In this document: positions 9,218 to 17,741 of the stretch, piece after piece | How positions within the stretch are numbered: the stretch's first letter is position 1 | How the letters are laid out: every line of letters starts with the position of its first letter | DNA from: HB2-32-21 sp041603535 | GTDB lineage: Bacteria > Pseudomonadota > Gammaproteobacteria > Pseudomonadales > Porticoccaceae | Direction of reading: 5' to 3' | Length of the DNA stretch: 64,000 bases | Assembly: GCA_041603535.1 (NCBI GenBank) | Contig: JBFIEE010000011.1 | Coordinates: forward strand, 1-64,000 | Made by a program: the position numbers and the translations under genes | The notes under the pieces: model-generated | The model's database searches: none | What the model was told of the DNA's origin: nothing | What the model saw: only the letters and a program-made list of their open reading frames with translations

Positions 9218-9482
9218 GATTGCGAATGCTGCCAAAAAATAAGGGGCCGGATTGTAGCAGCTGCGCAGTGGCAGCAGTGTGTTCATTGTTGCAGATTAGA
9301 CGTTACAGCTGGGAAGCTAGCCGCCGGCCAGGATGGCAGGGTGTCTACGGCGTCTAATGCAATTACAATACGTCACTTTATATATATGGGCAGTATCTAC
9401 CGGGCATTTTTCGGGGCAGGCCTGTTCCATCACATCGACTAAGCACTGCGACCAGGCACCGTTTGGCGCTGGAGATCAAATA

Positions 9483-9995
9483 ATGAGCAAGCAGATAGAA
9501 CAAGGCGGTGTTAACAAACATCTGTCCGAAGCTGGGGCGAGTCAGCAAAGTATTGCCGAGCAATGCGCAGCAAAGGTGCTGGCCAATGATCGTGTGGTGG
9601 CTGGTTTCGGTATTGTCCTCGAAGACGTTGCCGAGGGCCGGGCCGTGATGTCCATGACGGTGCGGCCAGATATGTTGAATTCTCAGGGCAGATGCCACGG
9701 CGGATTGCTATTTACCCTGGCGGATGCCGCTTTTGCCTTTGCCTGTGTGTCCTGTAACCAGGCGGGCATCGGTGCCCACGCGGCAATGGATTACATTCGC
9801 GGGGCTGATGAAGGTGATGTGCTGACGGCAACATCCGTAGTTCGACACCGCGGCAACTCAGCCAGTCTTGTTGAAGTAACGGTGGTCAACCAGCTCGGCA
9901 AGCAGGTGGCATTTTTACATGGTCGCTCACATAATTTCGGGCGGCCGTTTCTGGATGGTGGTATCGGCACGGTGCCTGATGTTGTTAGCAAGTAG
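9483..9995 (+). CDS. paaI: Hotdog-fold acyl-CoA thioesterase, PaaI type
   Basis: Hydrolyses (hydroxy)phenylacetyl-CoA or related thioesters, typically clearing dead-end CoA esters. The PaaI pattern N-S-Q-G-R-C-H-G-G (around residue 61) followed by LFTLADAAFAFA includes the catalytic Asp. The 170-residue product starts at 9483, where GGAG lies 8 bases upstream; a longer in-frame ATG at 9333 adds 50 residues of non-family sequence. It precedes a 3-oxoadipyl-CoA-type thiolase, the same neighbour as in phenylacetate operons, but no paaABCDE, paaZ or paaK is here. The role is therefore probably general thioester housekeeping or part of a split pathway. Confidence 0.85.
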   Translation: MSKQIEQGGVNKHLSEAGASQQSIAEQCAAKVLANDRVVAGFGIVLEDVAEGRAVMSMTVRPDMLNSQGRCHGGLLFTLADAAFAFACVSCNQAGIGAHAAMDYIRGADEGDVLTATSVVRHRGNSASLVEVTVVNQLGKQVAFLHGRSHNFGRPFLDGGIGTVPDVVSK

Positions 9996-10010
9996 GTTGT
10001 TAGCAAGCAA
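9981..10010 (+). repeat. 15-bp tandem duplication at the paaI stop
   Basis: GTTGTTAGCAAGTAG (9981-9995) is followed by GTTGTTAGCAAGCAA (9996-10010). The first copy contains the final codons and stop of the thioesterase gene; the second has lost the in-frame stop and lies outside it. Confidence 0.9.
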
Positions 10011-10149
10011 GTGGTCGCATGGCGAATATCGACAAGCGGCTGGTAGCGGTTGCTGTCAGAGTGGAACTGTTGGCGCTTGCTGGCTGCCGCGATTTTTATG
10101 GCGGAATCCTACGCGAGACCGCTTTTACTGTTTTTATTAAGGTGTAGTG

Positions 10150-11367
10150 ATGACTAATGCGATCTTGAAAGATGCTTTTATCTGCGATGCAGTGCGTACG
10201 CCGATTGGAAAATTTGGCGGCGCCCTGTCCTCTATTCGTACGGATGATTTGGGTGCGCTGCCCATCAAGGCGCTAATGGCCCGTAACCCTGATCTTGACT
10301 GGCAGGCACTTGAGGATGTTTTCTACGGTTGTGCCAATCAGGCCGGTGAAGATAACCGCAATGTGGCGCGGATGAGCGCGCTACTGGGCGGGCTTGATGC
10401 CGCAGTGCCGGGCGTAACTCTGAACCGATTGTGTGGCTCGGGACTGGACGCGGTGGGTTCGGCGGCGCGGGCGCTGCGCTGTGGCGAGCTTGATCTGGTG
10501 ATTGCCGGGGGTGTTGAGTCGATGACTCGCGCGCCCTTTGTCATGGCCAAGGCTGAATCTGCGTTTAGTCGCGGTGCAGAAATCTTTGATACCACGCTGG
10601 GCTGGCGTTTTATCAATAAGCTGATGCAGCAGCTTTATGGCACGGATTCCATGCCGGAAACCGCCGAGAATGTTGCCGAGCAGTTTGGTATCGAGCGCGA
10701 GGCGCAGGACCGTTTTGCCCTGGCCAGTCAGCAACGAGCAGCGGCGGCACAGGCGAACGGTGTGTTTGACGATGAGATCGTGGCGGTGGAAATTCCCCGG
10801 CGTAAACAGGATCCCCTCATTTTTGCGCAGGATGAACACCCCAGGGCGACCAGCCTGGATGCGCTGGCCAGGTTACCCACGCCTTTTCGCGAGGGTGGCA
10901 CGGTGACAGCCGGCAACGCCTCGGGGGTTAACGACGGCGCCTGTGCATTGCTGTTGGCATCGGAAGCGGCAGCAAAACGACACGGTTTGACACCAAAAGC
11001 GCGGGTTGTGGGTATGGCCACGGCCGGGGTAGAACCGCGCATTATGGGCATTGGTCCGGTAGCGGCCACCCGCAAGGTGCTATCTCTAACCGGACTCAGC
11101 CTCGCACAAATGGATGTGATCGAGCTTAACGAAGCCTTTGCCGCACAGGGGCTGGCGGTCACCCGAGAGCTGGGCCTACCGGATGATGCCACTCATGTGA
11201 ACCCTAACGGCGGTGCTATCGCTTTGGGCCATCCACTCGGTGCCAGTGGCGCACGCCTGGCGACCACGGCTATGTATCAACTGCATCGAACGGGCGGAAA
11301 GTATGCTCTGTGCACGATGTGCATCGGCGTCGGACAGGGCATTGCTTTGGTGCTGGAGCGGGTTTAA
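10150..11367 (+). CDS. pcaF: Thiolase, 3-oxoadipyl-CoA / acetyl-CoA acyltransferase type
   Basis: Thiolytic cleavage of 3-ketoacyl-CoA. The nucleophile Cys95 is in LNRLCGSGLDA, the catalytic His in NPNGGAIALGHPLGASG, and Cys391 in CTMCIGVGQG. EDVFYGCANQAGEDNRNVARM and GGVESMTRAPFVMAKA are closest to PcaF/PaaJ 3-oxoadipyl-CoA thiolases, though context points to another use. The ATG at 10150 (405 residues) follows a weak AAGG; a GTG at 10147 is in frame. The next gene, 38 bases on, is acetoacetyl-CoA synthetase, so this enzyme could split acetoacetyl-CoA to two acetyl-CoA. Assignment to the thiolase family is firm; the substrate is not. Confidence 0.88.
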   Translation: MTNAILKDAFICDAVRTPIGKFGGALSSIRTDDLGALPIKALMARNPDLDWQALEDVFYGCANQAGEDNRNVARMSALLGGLDAAVPGVTLNRLCGSGLDAVGSAARALRCGELDLVIAGGVESMTRAPFVMAKAESAFSRGAEIFDTTLGWRFINKLMQQLYGTDSMPETAENVAEQFGIEREAQDRFALASQQRAAAAQANGVFDDEIVAVEIPRRKQDPLIFAQDEHPRATSLDALARLPTPFREGGTVTAGNASGVNDGACALLLASEAAAKRHGLTPKARVVGMATAGVEPRIMGIGPVAATRKVLSLTGLSLAQMDVIELNEAFAAQGLAVTRELGLPDDATHVNPNGGAIALGHPLGASGARLATTAMYQLHRTGGKYALCTMCIGVGQGIALVLERV

Positions 11368-11405
11368 GCGCGGCTGTTTGATACGGACTATAACTGGGCA
11401 AGCAT

Positions 11406-13367
11406 ATGAAACAATTGTGGGAACCGTCGTCGGCACGTAAAGCGCAATCGAATATGACGGCTTATATGCAGTGGCTGGCGGACACGCGCAATTTGCGTCT
11501 TGCTGACTATGATGAGCTCTACCAATGGTCTATCGATAACCTCGAAGACTTCTGGCAAAGCATCTGGGATTACTATCAGGTGCAGTCGGCGACGGCGTAT
11601 CAGCGCGTGTTGTCGTCCCGCGCCATGCCGGGCGCGAAGTGGTTTGAGGGTGCGACGTTAAATTTTGCGGAGCACATTTTTCGCGCCCGTGCCGATGACA
11701 GACCAGCGATGATGGCCGAGTCGGAAGCCCAGGCCCTGTATGCAGTCAGCTGGGCGGACCTGGAGAGTAAAGTTGCGCGCATTGCCCATACTTTGCGGCA
11801 GGCTGGCGTGGTGGCAGGGGACCGGGTCGTAGCGTATATGCCCAATATTCCCGAAGCCGTGATCGCCTTTCTCGCCGCCAATTCGCTGGGCGCGGTGTGG
11901 TCGAGTTGCTCCCCGGATTTTGGCACCAACAGTGTGGTGGATCGGTTTCAGCAGATATCTCCGAAAGTGCTGTTCGCGGTGGACGGTTATCGCTACAACG
12001 GCAAACACATCGACCGGCTGCCTGAGCTGAGTCGTCTCGCCGAGGATTTGCCCAGCGTGGAGAAAATTATTCTCTTTGATTACTGCGGCAATGGTGCCAG
12101 TTGTGCGCTGCCGCAGGTGATGCGCTGGCAGGATGCCTTGGCCAACCAGACGACCACCATTGAATTTGCCCAGGTGCCTTTTGATCATCCCATCTGGACC
12201 CTGTATTCCTCGGGAACCACCGGTATTCCCAAGGCCATTACCCACGGTCACGGTGGCATCTTGCTCGAACACTACAAACACATGGGGCTGCATTGCGATA
12301 TCAAACCGGGTGATCGCTTCTTCTGGTTTTCCACCACCGGTTGGGTGATGTGGAATATTGGTATTGCCTCAATGCTGGCTGGCGCGGTGCTGGTGATTTA
12401 CGACGGCAACCCGGCATATCCGCGCACGGACCGCCTGTGGTCGCTGGCTGAACGCGCCCAGTTGAACCAGTTTGGCGGTGGTGCGGCCTATTACATCGCC
12501 TGCATGAAAGAGGGTATGACGCCCGGTAAGGCTTTTGATCTGAGTGCCTTGAAGTCCGTTGGCTCGACCGGCTCACCCCTGCCGGAAGAGGGTTTCGACT
12601 GGGTATATGCGGCGATCAAGACAGACGTCTGGTTGATATCCATCAGTGGTGGTACCGACATCGCCTCGGCTTTTGTCGGCAGTTCGCCGTTGTTGCCGGT
12701 CTACGCCGGAGAGATTCAATGTCGCATGCTCGGTGTCGATGTGCGCGCTCTCGACGATGCAGGTCAGGCCCTGGTCGATGAGGTCGGCGAAATGGTAATT
12801 ACCGAGCCGATGCCGTCGATGCCGATTTATTTCTGGAATGACGAGGGCGATCAACGCTACCGGGAAAGCTATTTCGAAGATTATCCGGGCGGGTGGCGCC
12901 ACGGTGACTGGATGCGTCTATCGGCTCAGGGCACAGTACAAATCATGGGACGCTCCGATTCGACACTGAACCGGGGTGGTATTCGCATCGGCACCAGTGA
13001 GGTTTATCGTGGCGTCGAAAAGGTTGCGGCGGTGGCTGACAGTCTGGTGGTCAGCCTTGAGCTTTCTGGTGGCCGCCACTATATGCCGCTGTTTGTGCAG
13101 TTGCAGCCGGGTTTGACACTAAACGACGAAATCATCGGCCAAATCAGGCAGTCATTGCGTGAAAACTTCACGCCGCGCCATGTGCCGGACGAGGTGCTGC
13201 AGATCGATGAGGTGCCCTACACGATGACCGGCAAAAAGCTGGAAACCCCGGTGAAAAAAATCCTGATGGGCTTTGCTATCGAAAAATCTGTCAACCGGGA
13301 CGCCATGCGCAACCCGGAAAGCATCGACTATTTTATTGCGCTGAGCAAAAAAACGCTGGCAATGTAG
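11406..13367 (+). CDS. aacS: Acetoacetyl-CoA synthetase (acetoacetate-CoA ligase)
   Basis: ATP-dependent activation of acetoacetate to acetoacetyl-CoA; ANL adenylating superfamily. The start MKQLWEPSSARKAQSN and the block LADYDELYQWSIDNLEDFWQ are typical of this subfamily, distinct from acetyl-CoA synthetase. The ATP-binding P-loop LYSSGTTGIPKAITHGHGG is near residues 264-282 and the catalytic lysine region TMTGKKLETPVKK is near 605-617. Length 653 is normal. With the thiolase upstream it forms a short ketone-body utilisation pair. A strong hairpin follows the gene. Confidence 0.93.
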   Translation: MKQLWEPSSARKAQSNMTAYMQWLADTRNLRLADYDELYQWSIDNLEDFWQSIWDYYQVQSATAYQRVLSSRAMPGAKWFEGATLNFAEHIFRARADDRPAMMAESEAQALYAVSWADLESKVARIAHTLRQAGVVAGDRVVAYMPNIPEAVIAFLAANSLGAVWSSCSPDFGTNSVVDRFQQISPKVLFAVDGYRYNGKHIDRLPELSRLAEDLPSVEKIILFDYCGNGASCALPQVMRWQDALANQTTTIEFAQVPFDHPIWTLYSSGTTGIPKAITHGHGGILLEHYKHMGLHCDIKPGDRFFWFSTTGWVMWNIGIASMLAGAVLVIYDGNPAYPRTDRLWSLAERAQLNQFGGGAAYYIACMKEGMTPGKAFDLSALKSVGSTGSPLPEEGFDWVYAAIKTDVWLISISGGTDIASAFVGSSPLLPVYAGEIQCRMLGVDVRALDDAGQALVDEVGEMVITEPMPSMPIYFWNDEGDQRYRESYFEDYPGGWRHGDWMRLSAQGTVQIMGRSDSTLNRGGIRIGTSEVYRGVEKVAAVADSLVVSLELSGGRHYMPLFVQLQPGLTLNDEIIGQIRQSLRENFTPRHVPDEVLQIDEVPYTMTGKKLETPVKKILMGFAIEKSVNRDAMRNPESIDYFIALSKKTLAM

Positions 13368-13387
13368 GGGTTTTTCCGTTGTTCAAA

Positions 13388-13425
13388 GTGCCCGGTGCCG
13401 TTTTGCGAAACGGCTCGCTGGGTAC
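13388..13425. terminator. Stem-loop between convergent aacS and amidase genes
   Basis: A perfect inner stem GCCGTTT / AAACGGC with loop TGCG, extended outward by GTGCCC (13388-13393) pairing with GGGTAC (13420-13425). It sits between two convergent genes and could serve both. The T tract is poor on either side, so termination is only a reasonable guess. Confidence 0.4.
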
Positions 13426-13446
13426 CGGTTTCTCGTGGTAATCAGG

Positions 13447-14856
13447 CTACAGCGGCGGATGACGCGCGTGCCAGTCAGTGACCCCTTCGTAGGCATTGCC
13501 CGCCTGACACAAGAGCAACTCCTGTTCGTGCCGGGCCACCAGCTGCAGCGACAACGGCAGGCCGCCGTCAGAACAGCCGCAGGGCAGGGTAAGCGTCGGT
13601 GCGCCAGTAAAATCGAATACCGCGGTATAGGCAGTCATCCGTAAATCAAAGTTCTCCATAGCGCCATACAGATCCTGAGGGTCATAAACTGGCGGCAACT
13701 TGGCCATCGCAGGTATTAACAACAGGTCAATATTTTCCTGGAGTTTTCGATATTCGCCAGCGCAAGCCAGCCGCATAAGGTGGGCTCGCGCATAGTCCAC
13801 GGCCGACAGACTGTTGCCCCGCTGCAGCCAGCCGCGGAACCAGGGGCCATAATCGTCGCTTCGGGACGGGAAGGTGTGCTGATGGGCGAGGGCGGCTTCG
13901 GCGCAGCAGATATCTGACCAGGCCGACACATAGGGGTCGATGTTGGGTAGCTGAACATCGATAAGCCTGGCGCCGAGCGCGGCAAAAATGTCGGCATTTT
14001 CCAGCACTGCCTTAGCGATCACGGGATCGCAGTGATCCTCGATATGTTTTCTGTCGATACCCATACGCACACCGGCGATACCGTCGGCGATATGGTCACT
14101 GATTTTCGCTACCGGTGACCGCAGACTAGTGGTGTCGTTGGCATCGTAGCCGGCGATGGCTTCGAACATCATGGCGGCGTCTGCGGTACAGCGCGCGAGC
14201 GGGCCGATGTGATCCAGGGATTCTGCCAGGGGTATCACCCCGTGGCGACTGACCCGGCCCCAGGTGGGTTTGAGACCGACCACACCACAGGCTGCGGCCG
14301 GAAAGCGAATAGAACCGCCAGTGTCGCTGCCCAATGTTGCAAAAGCTAAACCCGCGGCGCTGGCGACCCCGGAACCGCTGGACGAAGCACCGGCCCAGAC
14401 CGTGCGATCCCAGGGGTTTGCGGGGATGGCAAAGTCGCGGTGGTAGCCGATCATCGCGCCTTCGGTGAGGTTAAGCTTGCCCATAAGAACGGCACCAGCG
14501 TCGGCAAGTCTGCGTACCACCGTTGCGTCGTACTCGGGCACGTGGTTGGCATAGACGGCCATGCCGCCCATGGTTGGCACGCCACGGGTAAAACATAAAT
14601 CTTTTACGGCGACTGGAATACCGTGCAGTGGACCGCGATCAGTGCCGGAGGCTATTTCCTTGTCGGCGCGCTCGGCGCTGGTCAGGGCGGTATTGCGCAT
14701 AACGGTGGCGTAGGCGCGCAGGTCTGGGTCGAGGGCGCTGATACGGTCGAGGGTGTGTCTGGTCAGCTCAAGTGAGCTGGTTTGCCTGGCGCGTATGCGG
14801 CTGGCTGCCTCGGTAATGGTCAGGTAATGCAATGGATCTGTTGGCCGGGAAGTCAT
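13447..14856 (-). CDS. Amidase signature family hydrolase
   Basis: Hydrolyses an amide bond with a Ser-cisSer-Lys triad. The catalytic Lys lies in GIPVAVKDLCF (about residue 82), and the signature WAGASSSGSGVASA and LGSDTGGSIRFPAAACG (about 155-190) supplies both serines. The 469-residue length is usual. GatA is unlikely because gatB and gatC are absent and the C-terminal half is unlike GatA; aryl or aliphatic amidases, or 6-aminohexanoate cyclic dimer hydrolase-like enzymes, remain possible. Convergent with aacS. The substrate is unknown. Confidence 0.88.
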   Translation of the reverse strand: MTSRPTDPLHYLTITEAASRIRARQTSSLELTRHTLDRISALDPDLRAYATVMRNTALTSAERADKEIASGTDRGPLHGIPVAVKDLCFTRGVPTMGGMAVYANHVPEYDATVVRRLADAGAVLMGKLNLTEGAMIGYHRDFAIPANPWDRTVWAGASSSGSGVASAAGLAFATLGSDTGGSIRFPAAACGVVGLKPTWGRVSRHGVIPLAESLDHIGPLARCTADAAMMFEAIAGYDANDTTSLRSPVAKISDHIADGIAGVRMGIDRKHIEDHCDPVIAKAVLENADIFAALGARLIDVQLPNIDPYVSAWSDICCAEAALAHQHTFPSRSDDYGPWFRGWLQRGNSLSAVDYARAHLMRLACAGEYRKLQENIDLLLIPAMAKLPPVYDPQDLYGAMENFDLRMTAYTAVFDFTGAPTLTLPCGCSDGGLPLSLQLVARHEQELLLCQAGNAYEGVTDWHARHPPL

Positions 14857-15167
14857 AGCTAATAGCGTGCTCGCAGGTTTTCAGAGTTTTGTGTCAGGGA
14901 GATCGGCCCATTTTGACGTTAGCAGCGCAGTCTGACGGCGGTGATTGACGTTGTTGCCAGTGTAGTCGAAGCTATGGGCTTGCGTCTTGCTCCAGTGCTC
15001 TAGCGCTCAATAAAGGTAAACGCTATATATCTTAAACTCTAGACCTTAGGCGTATAGTGGACGTCGGGCTTAGCTTGCCTGGTGTGAGCAGGATCACGGT
15101 GTTCAGGTAATTTTAGTGTTATTTTGGCGCTGTTAATGGCGTCGCAGTGAGTTTAACGAGATATTTT
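14857..15167. other. Intergenic region upstream of the small flagellar-like gene
   Basis: About 310 bases between divergent genes. It probably holds promoters for both. I see no recognisable operator, RNA gene or coding sequence. Confidence 0.5.
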
Positions 15168-15410
15168 ATGGAAATTAATAGCTCCGCTTTCAGTGCTGGC
15201 GTCAGCGGCGTCAGTAAATCCCTTAAGGGCATCGAGAGAGCTGCCCATGACATCGCCTCTCTAAATACGCAGGCAGACGGTGGCGAGCTAGCCGACGTTG
15301 TCGGGGCCCTGGTGGATCTGAAAAAACACGAGCTGGGGGTTAAAGCGTCGGCCATGGTGATAAAAACTGCCGGCGAGATGGCCGCGACGATTATTGATAT
15401 AAAAATCTAA
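15168..15410 (+). CDS. Small protein resembling flagellar rod/hook terminal helices
   Basis: An 80-residue protein. Its N-terminus (MEINSSAFSAGVSGVSKSL, then an amphipathic helix with AAHDIASLNT) and its C-terminus (LVDLKKHELGVKASAMVIKTAG) resemble the D0 ends of FlgC/FlgG/FlgE family proteins, which begin with a similar helix and end with a v-x-l-k-x-x-e-x-x-x-x-A-x-x-v-i-k helix, but with no globular domain between. Similar tiny proteins occur in other gammaproteobacteria without known function. I choose the ATG at 15168; a GTG at 15147 is in frame but less usual. No other flagellar gene lies in the window. Confidence 0.75.
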   Translation: MEINSSAFSAGVSGVSKSLKGIERAAHDIASLNTQADGGELADVVGALVDLKKHELGVKASAMVIKTAGEMAATIIDIKI

Positions 15411-15605
15411 ATTCCGGTACAGCTCTTTAGCTTACTCGGCTATTTCCTGCGTTCTGCTCAGCAGGTGTATATATTCCTTTTATTTTAGACACTAAACTTG
15501 CCGTTTTGGCAGTGTTTAGCGTGCGGCAGACACCCTACGGGACGGCACAATCCCGTTCCGTCCTCGCCGTTTGGCACGCCCGCTGGACAGACTGGATATA
15601 CAAAT

Positions 15606-15959
15606 ATGACCCTGGACGAACTCATTAAGTTAATTAAGCACCAGCCAGAGCGCCTGGCGTTTGCGGATGTAATGGCTGTGATTGACCGGTACTACACCTA
15701 TACGGAAACGGCGTTTAGCAATGGTCTGGGTAAGGATACCATTTTGAATGCCGCCGGCACTAATGCCGGATCCTGCCGGATATTTGCCTTTGGCAAGTTA
15801 CAGGGCCTTTCAGAACCGCAAACGCTGGCATGTTTTGGGCAGTATTACCGCGATGTTCTGGCCGCGCCCAATGGTGACGATCACGCCAATATTCGTGCGT
15901 TTATGCGCCATGGTTGGCAGGGTATTGAATTTTCTGGGACGGCACTGGTCGTCCGTTGA
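15606..15959 (+). CDS. HopJ-family protein of unknown function
   Basis: A 117-residue protein matching the HopJ type III effector family: FADVMAVIDRYYTYTETAFSNG, then AGTNAGSCRIFAFGKLQGLS, TLACFGQYYRDVL and the C-terminal HANIRAFMRHGWQGIEF. The family is widespread in free-living proteobacteria without type III secretion, so an effector role should not be assumed; none of those secretion genes is here. I start at 15606 (MTLDELIKLIKHQPE), where family members begin; the longer reading from 15498 adds 36 residues of unrelated sequence. The Shine-Dalgarno is weak. Confidence 0.85.
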   Translation: MTLDELIKLIKHQPERLAFADVMAVIDRYYTYTETAFSNGLGKDTILNAAGTNAGSCRIFAFGKLQGLSEPQTLACFGQYYRDVLAAPNGDDHANIRAFMRHGWQGIEFSGTALVVR

Positions 15960-16062
15960 GCGCGCCAAGTGCACTTTGTGCTGGCGCCATGATCAAGCTG
16001 TATTGAGTTAACGAAATTTCGCTCGAGGCATAGTCTAAGATGCGCCGGTGGGGCGCTCGGTT

Positions 16063-17406
16063 CTACCCATACGGATTGGTCGACACGGGTTTTTCAGGTG
16101 CCGCGTCTTTGGTCTTTTCTTCGATAGGCTCCAGCGACAGCGTCAATCCGGAGGAAGCGATTGCCGCGCCCTCGCGATGTTGCTGTGCACCTGGCTTCGA
16201 ATCGGCTGGTTTTGTAGCCTCTTGCTGTTTGTCTGGCTTCGCCTCGGGGTTTGCCGGCGCCGGAGCTTTTGTTTCTGCTTTTGTTTCTGAGCTGGCCTCA
16301 GCGCTGGCTTCCGCGTTGGCCTCCGCTTCAGCGGCCGCGCCAGGCACACCCTGCTTTAACTGGATCTGTAGGCGCAGGTTGTTTCTTGAGTCGGCGTTTT
16401 GCAGCGCTTCTTCGAGGGTGACCTTGCCTTCGTCGTAGAGTTTAAAAAGGGCTGAGTCAAAGGTTTGCATGCCCAGGTTCTGGGATTTTGTCATGACCTC
16501 CTTGATTTCGTCGACCTTACCATTCTTGATGAGGTCACAGACTCGGGGGGTGCCCAGTAATATCTCAATGGCGGCGGCGCGCTTGTTGTCCACCGTCGGG
16601 ATCAGGCGTTGCGAAATGATACCTCGCATATTCAGCGATAAATCGAGGTAGAGTTGTTTGTGCCGGTCTTCAGGGAAGAAGTTAATAATCCGATCCAGCG
16701 CCTGGTTGGCGTTGTTGGCATGGAGGGTCGACAGACACAGGTGGCCGGTTTCCGCAAACGCCAGTGCATGCTCCATGGTTTCCCGGCTGCGAATCTCGCC
16801 AATCAGGATCACATCGGGTGCCTGGCGTAGTGTGTTTTGCAAGGCGTCTTCGTAGGTGTCAGTATCAACGCCTACCTCGCGCTGGTTCACAATGCTCTTC
16901 TTGTGGTGGTGGATAAACTCGATGGGGTCTTCGATGGTAATGATGTGCCCAGCGGTATTGGTGTTGCGATAATCGATGAGCGACGCCAGTGAGGTCGACT
17001 TGCCGGACCCGGTACCGCCGACGAATAACACCAGGCCACGCTTCTGCATAACCAGCTGGGGCAGGATATCGGGTAAACCCAGATCCAGATAATTCGGTAT
17101 ATCGGTTTTGATGGCCCGGATTACCATCGCGACTTCGTTGCGTTGCTTGAAAATATTTACCCGAAAACGTCCGATTCCCGACTCAGAAATCGCTAGATTC
17201 ATTTCTGGCTTTCTTTCAAATTCAGCCGCTTGTTCAGCGTCCATGATGGAATAAGCTATGGCTTTGACCTCGCCCTTGCCATAGGTTTTCTCGGTGACGG
17301 CGGTGAGCTGGCCCTGAACTTTCATGCTCGCTGGCGCGCCGGTAGAGAGATATAAATCAGATCCATCACGGTCAACGATCATTTTTAGCAAATCGATAAA
17401 CTGCAT
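16063..17406 (-). CDS. pilU: Type IV pilus retraction ATPase PilU, with long Ala/Glu/Pro-rich tail
   Basis: Hexameric ATPase of the PilT family acting at the cytoplasmic base of the type IV pilus. Walker A GGTGSGKST is at residues 130-138; the Walker B region LRQAPDVILIGEIRS has Glu204; the His box GHLCLSTLHANNANQ is at 221-235. PilU rather than PilT is indicated by VNQREVGVDTDTYEDALQNTLRQ and by GTPRVCDLIKNGKVDEIKEVM in place of the PilT AIRNLIRE signature. PilU normally ends near residue 380; here residues 353-447 form a low-complexity tail rich in Ala, Glu, Lys and Pro. Usually pilU follows pilT directly; here no pilT is adjacent. Confidence 0.93.
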   Translation of the reverse strand: MQFIDLLKMIVDRDGSDLYLSTGAPASMKVQGQLTAVTEKTYGKGEVKAIAYSIMDAEQAAEFERKPEMNLAISESGIGRFRVNIFKQRNEVAMVIRAIKTDIPNYLDLGLPDILPQLVMQKRGLVLFVGGTGSGKSTSLASLIDYRNTNTAGHIITIEDPIEFIHHHKKSIVNQREVGVDTDTYEDALQNTLRQAPDVILIGEIRSRETMEHALAFAETGHLCLSTLHANNANQALDRIINFFPEDRHKQLYLDLSLNMRGIISQRLIPTVDNKRAAAIEILLGTPRVCDLIKNGKVDEIKEVMTKSQNLGMQTFDSALFKLYDEGKVTLEEALQNADSRNNLRLQIQLKQGVPGAAAEAEANAEASAEASSETKAETKAPAPANPEAKPDKQQEATKPADSKPGAQQHREGAAIASSGLTLSLEPIEEKTKDAAPEKPVSTNPYG

Positions 17407-17741
17407 TACTTTACCTTAGCCCTTAGTTGACGGTGACGGTGATGGTGGCATGAAATTTCGACTGAACCTAAAGTAATCGAATAGTCGCGTAACGTACTGA
17501 CTAACAAAGTTTCTAGCAACATCCAGGCGGGTATTTGATGTGCCGAATTTTAAAAGTGTGAACCAGTTCCGCTGGCCCGCTGATCGCCGTCGGCTTGCAT
17601 GGATGTCGACGCCGCGTGCAGCGCTCACAGGCGACCGCACATGCAATATAAAGGCGCCGATACTCTGGCGCCGATTGTGGAGACCCTGGAGTTCAGCTAG
17701 TCTGCTGATTAGACAGATAACAAATGCCCACGGAGGCCACC
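17407..17741. other. Divergent intergenic region, pilU / alcohol dehydrogenase
   Basis: About 335 bases with no supported gene. A clear Shine-Dalgarno CGGAGG at 17731-17736 belongs to the next gene. No operator was recognised. Confidence 0.5.

Noticed and set aside
15606..15959. HopJ-family gene as evidence of type III secretion
   Set aside because: No secretion, chaperone or hrp-type genes are present and the family is common in bacteria without such systems.
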